A DNA stretch of 7,263 bases, from the NCBI GenBank assembly GCA_964543205.1, contig CAZIXB010000080.1, forward strand, positions 1-7,263. Reading direction: 5' to 3'. The DNA is from CAYSRM01 sp964543205. GTDB lineage: Bacteria > Verrucomicrobiota > Kiritimatiellia > UBA8416 > CAYSRM01. The translations under genes were made by a program, and so were the position numbers. Positions 1 through 5,446 of this stretch are shown piece by piece. The notes under the pieces were generated by a model that was not told the DNA's origin, ran no database searches, and was given only the letters and a program-made list of their open reading frames with translations. The first letter of the stretch is position 1, and each line of letters starts with the position of its first letter.

Positions 1-25
1 AAACCCATAAGGAAAGGATAGAATA
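1..25 (+). promoter_or_regulatory. Leader and ribosome binding site of the RND transporter gene
   Basis: The window opens just before the first gene. A purine-rich site, GGAAAGGA at 11-18, lies 7 bases before the ATG at 26 and supports that start. No promoter is visible because too little upstream sequence is present. Stop codons at 8-10 (TAA) and 19-21 (TAG) in two frames could end an upstream gene, so the operon may begin outside the window. Too few codons are visible to decide this. Confidence 0.6.
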
Positions 26-3000
26 ATGCGACTTGCGCTTACTAACTGGAGCATCAGGCATCCTTTTACAACCCTGGCGGTTGTGGCGGCGCTGGTAATA
101 ACCTTCGCCTCACAGTTTCCCAAAGTCACCTTCGACAATGATCCTGAAAACATGTTGAGTGAAACCGAACCAGTTCGCGTAAATCACAACAAGGTCAAAA
201 AAGACTACGGACTTTACGATTTTGTCATCGCGGGAATAGTCAACAAAACTAATCCGCACGGGGTATTCAACACAGGAACACTTCATCGAGTCTACCGCCT
301 CACCGAAAGCCTGAAATCCCTTCAACAAAGTGAAACCAGCCTTCCAATGGTCACCGTTGCCGATAACAACGGTAATAAGGAACAAGTCATCCTGAACCTT
401 GAACCGGACAGCCTGTGGCAGAAAACACTGAATCTGGCGTTTCGACACAACCCGAACAACCTTTTTACAGAAAACGGCGAGAGCGCAATTATCGATTCTG
501 AAATAATTGCCCCCGGGACTGTCGATAATATCAAGCAGGCTGAACTAGGCGCTCTTCAAATGAAATACCTGATGGAAGAACCTCCGGCAACCGCGAAAGC
601 GGCGCTGGCAATACGCGAAGACACACTGTCAAACCCGCTTTACAAGGGCACACTGGCCTCGGAGGATGGCCAAGCGCTTGTTGTGTACGTGCCCATAGTC
701 GAGAAATCATACAGTCATAACGTTGCGGCTCTTTTAAAGAGACTGACTTCAGACTGGCCGGAAAATGACAAACTGCTCATAACAGGGCTCCCGGTTGCCG
801 AAGACACATTCGGAGTTGAAATGTTGGTCCAAATGGCCGTATCGGCCCCGCTTGCAGCAGTCGCAGTGTTCATAATCCTTCTTCTCTTCTTCAAACGGGT
901 CACACTGATAATACCTCCAATGATCGTTGCCATCGTCAGCATCATAGTGACAATGGGGCTCCTTATCGGGCTGGGTCATGATGTGCATATAATGAGCTCC
1001 ATGATAGCCATCTTTCTCATGCCTATCGCAGTTGCGGATTCTGTCCATATACTCAGTGAGTTCTTCGACACCTATCATATGTTCAACGACAAGAAGCGCA
1101 CCATGCAACATGTCATCAGCCACCTGTTCCGCCCAATGCTATATACCAGCCTTACAACAGCAGCCGGTTTCGCGTCCCTGGCCACAACACCTATACCGCC
1201 TGTGAAAATTTTCGGCCTCCATGTGGCATTCGGTGTTCTGCTTGCCTGGCTACTCACAATGACCTTCATACCGGCATATGTGATGCTGCTGGCGCCCGAA
1301 AGGAAACTGCTGATGCTCTGCCGGACGGATACAAAAAGCGGCGGAGTCAACCGCAATACATGGCTTAACCGTTTCCTTGAAAAACTGGGAGAATTAAGCT
1401 ACGTCAGATGGAAATCCGTACTTGCCTTAACCGGAGTGGTGATCGCCGTCTCCGCATACGGTATCTCCCGGATCGAGGTCAACGACAATCCGGTAAAGTG
1501 GTTCACCCCGGAACACCCTATCCGGAAGGCTGACAGAATCTTGAACAATCACTTCGGCGGAACTTATACAGCATACCTTACAATGAAGGCTGCTCGACCC
1601 GACAAGGCGCATTGCAGAGAAAAAGCCCAAAGCCTGAGGCAAAGAGCGAAAAGACGTTTCGGATCGAAATATCCTCAGGCAACAGCGGCGTTCATCAAAG
1701 TAATAAATAACCAGGAAAAGAATTTCAGCAGACTTAGAACAAGTGATTTTTCCAGATGCTTTGTGCACCTTGTAGAAAAAGCAAAAGAGATTGACAGGGA
1801 ATATTTCGGCTCTTACAGCAGAATCACCGAACATATCCTTTACATGGAGGCGGACAACCTGACCATGGAAAAGATGCTGGAATCGGTCGGGAACCTGAAG
1901 AACATCTCTGATAATGAGTTTTTGGCTGTCAAGAAAGCCCTGCAGCCTTACGGCGACCTGACAGGCAACAGGCTTATTGACGCTGCGCTCTCGGCTATGG
2001 ACAAGCTCACCGGAGCGTCGTTTGAGGAGTTTGTCTACAAAATGGAGGCTGAGCTTTCCGCGCCGCTCTTTAAACAGCCGGACATGCTGCGCTACGTCGA
2101 GCGGCTCCAGAACCATCTGCGCAAGAATGATGTAGTAGGCAAAACATCCTCCGCTGTAGATGCCCTCAAAAAAGCCTCCTACGAGCTTCAGTACGTTCAG
2201 ACCGAAGGTATTCCCGCAACAAAAGCGAAGGAAATTGCGCAACGCAACCGGGACAATTATTCAGTGCCCGATTCACCATCGGCAGTGGGTCAGGTGTTCA
2301 CTCAACTGGAAGGAATGAAACGCAAAGACGCTCTTTTCCACATGGTCACTAAAGATTACTCAGAAGCCAACATATGGGTTCAACTGAAAAGCGGTGATAA
2401 CATGGACATGGAAAAGGTCCTCAATGATGCTGAAATGTTCCTTAATAAAAATCCGGCCCCGGTCGAACTCGAACATCAGTGGGCCGGACTGACATACCTT
2501 AACGTGGTCTGGCAGGACAAAATGGTAAAAGGGATGATCAACGCGCTCTTCAGCAGCTTTGTGGTAGTACTCATTATGATGATGCTGCTCTTCAGGTCAC
2601 CCCTGTTCGGAGCCCTGTCAATGATCCCCCTGAGCGTTACCATCGCATTCATATACGGACTCATAGGTCTGATAGGCAAGAAATACGACATGCCGGTTGC
2701 GGTGCTTTCGTCCCTCACTCTGGGATTGAGCGTTGACTTCGCGATTCATTTTATTGAACGAGCCAGGGAAATACAAAAACGAACCGGCTCCTGGAAAAAA
2801 GCGAGCAAAGAAATGTTCAAGGAACCGGCGATGGCCATAAGCAGAAACGCAATAACTATATCAATAGGGTTCACCCCCCTGCTCTTTGCGCCGCTGGTTC
2901 CATACAAAACAGTTGGATTCTTCCTGGCTATGATTATGGCAATATCATGGATAGCTACTTTATTTATTCTGCCTGCAATGATGACTATGCTGAAGAATAG

Positions 3001-3034
3001 ACTGTTCAAATCAACAGACAGTGAAAATGCATAA
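26..3034 (+). CDS. RND/MMPL-family inner-membrane transporter (predicted exporter)
   Basis: This is a predicted proton-driven RND-superfamily permease of the MMPL/COG1033 'predicted exporter' type, a group linked to export of lipids and other hydrophobic molecules. The 1002-residue protein has the expected two-fold repeat. TM1 is at about 14-31, followed by a periplasmic domain at about 33-264, then TM2-TM6 at about 266-424. TM7 is at about 464-482, followed by a second periplasmic domain at about 483-835, then TM8-TM12 at about 838-989. The two halves carry matching charged TM motifs, IAVADSVHIL (334-343, Asp338) in TM4 and GLSVDFAIHF (900-909, Asp904) in TM10. These are candidate proton-relay residues by analogy with the family. 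The block after TM7 (VNDNPVKWFTPEHPIRKAD, 485-503) and QWAGLTYLNVVWQDKMVKGM (818-837) match the family as I remember it. The second periplasmic domain is about 120 residues longer than the first because of a helical stretch at roughly 523-680. The first of three closely spaced genes, it is followed after 32 bp by a LolA-like protein. The cargo cannot be read from the sequence. The family call is firm. Confidence 0.93.
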   Translation: MRLALTNWSIRHPFTTLAVVAALVITFASQFPKVTFDNDPENMLSETEPVRVNHNKVKKDYGLYDFVIAGIVNKTNPHGVFNTGTLHRVYRLTESLKSLQQSETSLPMVTVADNNGNKEQVILNLEPDSLWQKTLNLAFRHNPNNLFTENGESAIIDSEIIAPGTVDNIKQAELGALQMKYLMEEPPATAKAALAIREDTLSNPLYKGTLASEDGQALVVYVPIVEKSYSHNVAALLKRLTSDWPENDKLLITGLPVAEDTFGVEMLVQMAVSAPLAAVAVFIILLLFFKRVTLIIPPMIVAIVSIIVTMGLLIGLGHDVHIMSSMIAIFLMPIAVADSVHILSEFFDTYHMFNDKKRTMQHVISHLFRPMLYTSLTTAAGFASLATTPIPPVKIFGLHVAFGVLLAWLLTMTFIPAYVMLLAPERKLLMLCRTDTKSGGVNRNTWLNRFLEKLGELSYVRWKSVLALTGVVIAVSAYGISRIEVNDNPVKWFTPEHPIRKADRILNNHFGGTYTAYLTMKAARPDKAHCREKAQSLRQRAKRRFGSKYPQATAAFIKVINNQEKNFSRLRTSDFSRCFVHLVEKAKEIDREYFGSYSRITEHILYMEADNLTMEKMLESVGNLKNISDNEFLAVKKALQPYGDLTGNRLIDAALSAMDKLTGASFEEFVYKMEAELSAPLFKQPDMLRYVERLQNHLRKNDVVGKTSSAVDALKKASYELQYVQTEGIPATKAKEIAQRNRDNYSVPDSPSAVGQVFTQLEGMKRKDALFHMVTKDYSEANIWVQLKSGDNMDMEKVLNDAEMFLNKNPAPVELEHQWAGLTYLNVVWQDKMVKGMINALFSSFVVVLIMMMLLFRSPLFGALSMIPLSVTIAFIYGLIGLIGKKYDMPVAVLSSLTLGLSVDFAIHFIERAREIQKRTGSWKKASKEMFKEPAMAISRNAITISIGFTPLLFAPLVPYKTVGFFLAMIMAISWIATLFILPAMMTMLKNRLFKSTDSENA
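1592..2065 (+). other. Extra helical block within the second periplasmic domain of the RND transporter
   Basis: Residues about 523-680 of the transporter are charged, apparently mostly helical and low in glycine. They sit between two family-conserved stretches, the post-TM7 segment ending near AYLTMKA (516-522) and the segment starting near FKQPDMLRYVERLQ (682-695). Two of the three cysteines I found in the protein (Cys530 and Cys578) are here, on the predicted periplasmic side, and could form a disulfide. The reading frame runs through with no stop or composition break, so this is part of the gene and not an insertion that breaks it. The boundaries are estimates from memory of the family, not from an alignment. 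Confidence 0.5.
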
Positions 3035-3052
3035 AGACTGAGAACAAGAAAA

Positions 3053-3060
3053 AAGGAGGA
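3053..3060 (+). promoter_or_regulatory. Very strong Shine-Dalgarno site of the LolA-like gene
   Basis: AAGGAGGA is a near-perfect anti-16S match, with its GGAGG core 7 bases before the ATG at 3067. It is the strongest ribosome binding site in the window and fixes the start of the second gene. It suggests that the periplasmic partner is made in larger amounts than the membrane transporter encoded just upstream, whose site is weaker. Confidence 0.85.
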
Positions 3061-3066
3061 AATAGA

Positions 3067-3843
3067 ATGAAGACGATAACCCTGCTATTAGCCCTGGCAT
3101 TAACTTCAACGGCCGCAGTATATGCTGCGGATGTTGACGAAATCATCCGCAGGTCGAACAAGGCGATGTATTACGCCGGGGAAGATGGCCGTTCAGATGT
3201 GACAATGACTCTGACAGATAAAGACGGCAAAAAGCGTATAAGAAAATTTACAATTTTAAGAAAAGACCTCAAGGATCTCAACCAGAAGTTCTACGTATAC
3301 TTCCACGAACCCGCAGATGTTCGCAAGATGGCCTACCTGGTCTGGAAGAATGCCGAATCAGAAGACGATCGCTGGCTTTGGCTCCCGGCGCTCAACCTGG
3401 TCAAACGTATCGCGCCAGGCGATAAACGTACCAGCTTTGTGGGGTCAGACTTTCTTTACGAAGATGTGTCCGGCAGATCGCCCCAAGCGGACAAACACGA
3501 GCTGGTTAAGGAAACCGACAACCGGTATATCATACGAAGCGTTCCTAAAAAACCGGACAATGTCGAATTCTCCGAGTACACTGTCGAGATTGACAAGAAA
3601 ACCTATATTCCAATGAAAGCCGAATATCTCGACAAAAAGAAAAATCCCTACAGACGAATCGAAGCTCTGGAGATAAAAACCATCGACAATTTTCCAACCG
3701 TAATTAAATCCAAGGCCAGCGATCTCACAAGAAAAAGCCATACGGTCAACGAGTTTTCCGATATCAAATACAACATCGGACTCAGCGAGAGAATCTTTAC
3801 CGAGCGTTTCCTTCGCAGACCTCCTCGCGAAGCACAAAAATAG
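3067..3843 (+). CDS. Secreted outer membrane lipoprotein-sorting (LolA-like) family protein
   Basis: This is a predicted periplasmic carrier with the LolA/LolB-like half-barrel fold. It resembles the family annotated 'outer membrane lipoprotein-sorting protein' (LolA_like, PF17131 type) rather than classical LolA. Residues 1-20 form a Sec signal peptide (MKT, hydrophobic core, then AVYA before Ala21). There is no lipobox cysteine, so the mature protein should be soluble in the periplasm. The mature chain alternates charged beta strands. The family hallmark lies at about 100-136: DDRWLWLPALNLVKRIAP (100-117) followed by GSDFLYEDVSGR (126-137). The length of 258 residues is normal for the family. 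The start is fixed by the strong ribosome binding site at 3053-3060 and by the signal peptide. It lies 32 bp after the RND gene and 14 bp before the beta-barrel gene, so the three are probably co-transcribed. Its inferred role is to take a lipid-like or lipoprotein cargo from the RND permease and carry it through the periplasm. It should not be named lolA: the context and motifs differ from the LolCDE-dependent chaperone. Confidence 0.9.
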   Translation: MKTITLLLALALTSTAAVYAADVDEIIRRSNKAMYYAGEDGRSDVTMTLTDKDGKKRIRKFTILRKDLKDLNQKFYVYFHEPADVRKMAYLVWKNAESEDDRWLWLPALNLVKRIAPGDKRTSFVGSDFLYEDVSGRSPQADKHELVKETDNRYIIRSVPKKPDNVEFSEYTVEIDKKTYIPMKAEYLDKKKNPYRRIEALEIKTIDNFPTVIKSKASDLTRKSHTVNEFSDIKYNIGLSERIFTERFLRRPPREAQK

Positions 3844-3857
3844 AAAGGCAAACTGCT

Positions 3858-5141
3858 ATGAAGCATGCGCTTAAAATATATGTGATATACGTGCTGTTTC
3901 TGTCAATCCAGGGAACGGCAGTTGCAGAGGATGAAATATGGAAACTTACAGATTTACATGGGTTTCTTGGCTACCGCGCAGGCGCCAAGTTTCAACCGGA
4001 TCAATACACTGACGATATCACTCTTAACGAACTCAGACTGCAACTTGAGATGAACAAAACATGGCATTACGCGACCATCCAGCTCAAGTCAGATTTCATT
4101 TATGACGACACAATAAAAGTTAATTCTCCCGACCTGGAAGACGGAACCGGCTGGATAGATTTAAGAGAAGCTTACATCCTGCTGTATCCTTCAATGTACG
4201 CTGACATAAAGTTAGGACGCCAGGTCCTGACATGGGGCGCTGGAGACCTGCTTTTTATCAATGATATTTTTCCGAAAGACTGGCAGTCCTTCTTTATCGG
4301 CAGGGACGAAAACTACCTGAAAGCCCCATCAGACGCCCTTATGGTAAGCCTGTTTCCCGGATTTGCAAATATCGACCTGGTATATATGCCCCGATTCGAC
4401 TCTTCCCGATATGTCAGCGGCCAACGCATCTCGCTCTGGAACCCGATGCAAGAGAGAATAACCGGAGATTCCGCTGTTATCAGCCCTGTGGAAAATGATG
4501 AATGGTTCGTCGATGATGAGACCGCTGCCCGCATTTACAAAAACGTGGGAGGCACGGAGCTGGCGGTCTACGGATATTCCGGTTTCTGGAAGACTCCTCG
4601 CGGTTTTGATCCTGCAGTTCAGAAGGCGTTCTTCCCAGAACTCAATGTCTACGGTGCATCTCTCCGCGGCACGGCGGCAGGAGGCGTAGTCTCACTGGAA
4701 GCAGGATATTACGATTCAACAGAAGATCGCAGCGGAAATGATCCCCTCGTGCCTAACAGCGAAATACGAGCGCTTGCAGGCTACGAACGGGAGCTTATAA
4801 AGAACTTCACAGCGAAAACGCAATGGTACATCGAGCATATGCTGGAATATGAATCTTACGAGGCAAACGCGCAGGGTCCACTTGCAGACGAGGACAGGCA
4901 TGTCCTGACTCTAAGACTCACAGCCACAGCGCTCAGGGACGATCTCATAGTTTCGCTCTTCACATACTATTCGCCAACCGATGAAGATTACTATTCAAGG
5001 CCGGTTGTCACATACAAACTCAGAGATAACCTAGAACTCGGCGCAGGCGCTAATATCTTCGGAGGCAAATATGACCACACCTTCTTCGGCCAGTTCGAGG
5101 AAAACAGCAACTATTACGCATCAATCAAAAAATCCTTCTGA
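3858..5141 (+). CDS. Outer-membrane beta-barrel protein, DUF1302/porin-like
   Basis: This is a predicted outer-membrane barrel of 427 residues. Residues 1-23 are a signal peptide (MKHALK, hydrophobic core, AVA before Glu24). The mature chain shows the alternating polar/aromatic strands of a barrel. It includes a central segment, DLREAYILLYPS (101-112) then KLGRQVLTWGAGD (118-130), typical of DUF1302-like and alginate-export-like porins, where a strand ends in a GRQ..TWG turn. The chain ends ...YYASIKKSF; a C-terminal Phe with alternating residues is the usual recognition signal for the BAM assembly machinery. Candidate surface loops are acidic (for example around 286-302 and 373-381). The ATG at 3858 follows AGAAAGG (3842-3848) with a 9-base gap and lies 14 bp after the LolA-like gene. 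In known proteobacterial clusters DUF1302 proteins occur with DUF1329 (also LolA-like) and RND transporters, so I infer this barrel is the outer-membrane end of the same system. Its exact Pfam family and its cargo are uncertain. Confidence 0.82.
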   Translation: MKHALKIYVIYVLFLSIQGTAVAEDEIWKLTDLHGFLGYRAGAKFQPDQYTDDITLNELRLQLEMNKTWHYATIQLKSDFIYDDTIKVNSPDLEDGTGWIDLREAYILLYPSMYADIKLGRQVLTWGAGDLLFINDIFPKDWQSFFIGRDENYLKAPSDALMVSLFPGFANIDLVYMPRFDSSRYVSGQRISLWNPMQERITGDSAVISPVENDEWFVDDETAARIYKNVGGTELAVYGYSGFWKTPRGFDPAVQKAFFPELNVYGASLRGTAAGGVVSLEAGYYDSTEDRSGNDPLVPNSEIRALAGYERELIKNFTAKTQWYIEHMLEYESYEANAQGPLADEDRHVLTLRLTATALRDDLIVSLFTYYSPTDEDYYSRPVVTYKLRDNLELGAGANIFGGKYDHTFFGQFEENSNYYASIKKSF

Positions 5142-5270
5142 CATATACCCCCTCCCACATCACTTCTTTTCTCTTCTTTTCTCTTCTCCCTCCCCACAAG
5201 CCTACAGTCTTCTCCAACAACCCACGTCCTACGTCCCACCCTCTTCTCCCCCCTTTCATCATTGAACATT
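5142..5270 (+). terminator. C-rich, G-poor tract, candidate Rho loading (rut-like) region
   Basis: Directly after the stop codon of the barrel gene the + strand contains, by hand count, about 59 C and 5 G in 129 bases. It includes a period-10 pyrimidine run (CTTCTTTTCT twice at 5163-5182). No stem-loop with a T-run follows the operon, so intrinsic termination is not seen. An unstructured C-rich, G-poor transcript is the known preference of Rho, so this may be where the operon transcript ends. This is inferred from composition only; the tract could instead be a neutral repeat. Confidence 0.4.
5224..5237. repeat. Two-copy 7-bp tandem repeat (ACGTCCY)
   Basis: ACGTCCT (5224-5230) is followed directly by ACGTCCC (5231-5237), matching at 6 of 7 positions. 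It is the clearest of three heptamer-period patches in this spacer. The others are CATTGAA/CATTCCA at 5260-5273 and TTGGATT/TTGGATA at 5343-5356. Alone it could be chance; its interest lies in the shared period. Confidence 0.5.
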
Positions 5271-5307
5271 CCATGCCGCGCCCGCCATAGCCTTGGCGAC
5301 GGCGTGG
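5271..5307. repeat. GC-rich imperfect hairpin, first of a related pair
   Basis: CCATGCC (5271-5277) can pair with GGCGTGG (5301-5307) with one G-U pair, and CGCCA (5283-5287) pairs with TGGCG (5294-5298) around a 6-base loop. The unpaired bases are five on the left and two on the right. No T-run follows, so it is a poor intrinsic terminator. It shares the 9-mer GCGCCCGCC with the next element (5278-5286 and 5310-5318, 32 bp apart), pointing to a repeated unit. Confidence 0.55.
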
Positions 5308-5309
5308 CT

Positions 5310-5342
5310 GCGCCCGCCGAAGCTACCTGAGCGAAGGCTGGG
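5310..5342. repeat. GC-rich imperfect hairpin, second of a related pair
   Basis: This begins with the same 9-mer, GCGCCCGCC (5310-5318), as the previous element. Both units then follow a similar order: an AGC-containing arm, a variable centre, GCGA, and a GGC arm. CCCGCC (5313-5318) can pair with GGCTGGG (5336-5342) leaving one bulged T, with GC/GC pairing further in. The pair looks like two diverged copies of a dispersed intergenic palindromic repeat. The copies differ in length, so the boundaries are approximate. Confidence 0.5.
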
Positions 5343-5356
5343 TTGGATTTTGGATA
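5343..5356. repeat. Two-copy 7-bp tandem repeat (TTGGATW)
   Basis: TTGGATT (5343-5349) is followed by TTGGATA (5350-5356) and then TT, again with a period of seven. It abuts the second GC-rich hairpin. The unit sequence differs from the upstream heptamers, so what is shared is the period and not the sequence. Confidence 0.45.
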
Positions 5357-5397
5357 TTCTCCCCTTCTCTCCACTCACAAATTGCTGCAAAATTATA

Positions 5398-5426
5398 TTG
5401 AAACGTTCTGGTACACGAGCTAAATT
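5398..5426 (+). promoter_or_regulatory. Candidate sigma70-type promoter for cstA
   Basis: TTGAAA (5398-5403, 5 of 6 against TTGACA) is followed after exactly 17 bases by TAAATT (5421-5426, 4 of 6 against TATAAT). This would place the transcript start near 5433, only about 14 bases before the ATG at 5447, with the ribosome binding site GAGG (5436-5439) almost at the 5' end. Such a short leader is possible but tight, and the -10 match is moderate. An earlier start within the spacer cannot be excluded. Confidence 0.35.
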
Positions 5427-5446
5427 CAACAGCCTGAGGCGCAGTT

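Larger units (their letters stand above)
5142..5446. other. 305-bp non-coding spacer between the envelope operon and cstA
   Basis: No convincing gene lies here. The spacer is a mosaic. It has a pyrimidine-rich, G-poor stretch at 5142-5270, short 7-bp-period repeats at 5224-5237, 5260-5273 and 5343-5356, and two related GC-rich imperfect hairpins at 5271-5342. An AT-richer final segment carries the candidate cstA promoter. The abrupt composition changes are unlike the flanking genes and look like accumulated repeat remnants. A - strand open frame crosses the spacer but reads only through repeats. Confidence 0.75.

Noticed and set aside
1427..2242. 271-codon open frame on the - strand inside the RND gene
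   Set aside because: It lies wholly antisense to a strongly supported gene, shows no family motif, and its length follows from codon use on the opposite strand.
3067..3843. Naming the second gene lolA
   Set aside because: The motifs match the separate 'outer membrane lipoprotein-sorting' LolA-like family, and the neighbour is an RND transporter, not a standard Lol gene context.
5071..5265. 64-codon + strand open frame spanning the barrel gene end and the C-rich tract
   Set aside because: Its Ser/Pro/His-rich peptide is a direct reading of CT-rich DNA, and its start lies inside the barrel gene in another frame.
5271..5307. First GC-rich hairpin as an intrinsic terminator of the operon
   Set aside because: No T-run follows on the + strand, the stem is interrupted by unpaired bases on both arms, and a related hairpin follows directly, which fits a repeat element better.
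5114..5374. 86-codon open frame on the - strand across the spacer
   Set aside because: It reads through the pyrimidine tract, heptamers and GC-rich hairpins, giving a low-complexity Arg/Glu/Lys-rich peptide, and it overlaps the end of the barrel gene. It has no recognisable family and is better explained as translated repeats.
5409..5421. Possible sigma54 promoter before cstA (TGGTAC...GAGC)
   Set aside because: The GG and GC dinucleotides are 9 bases apart instead of the 12 needed, and no TTGC-like element follows.
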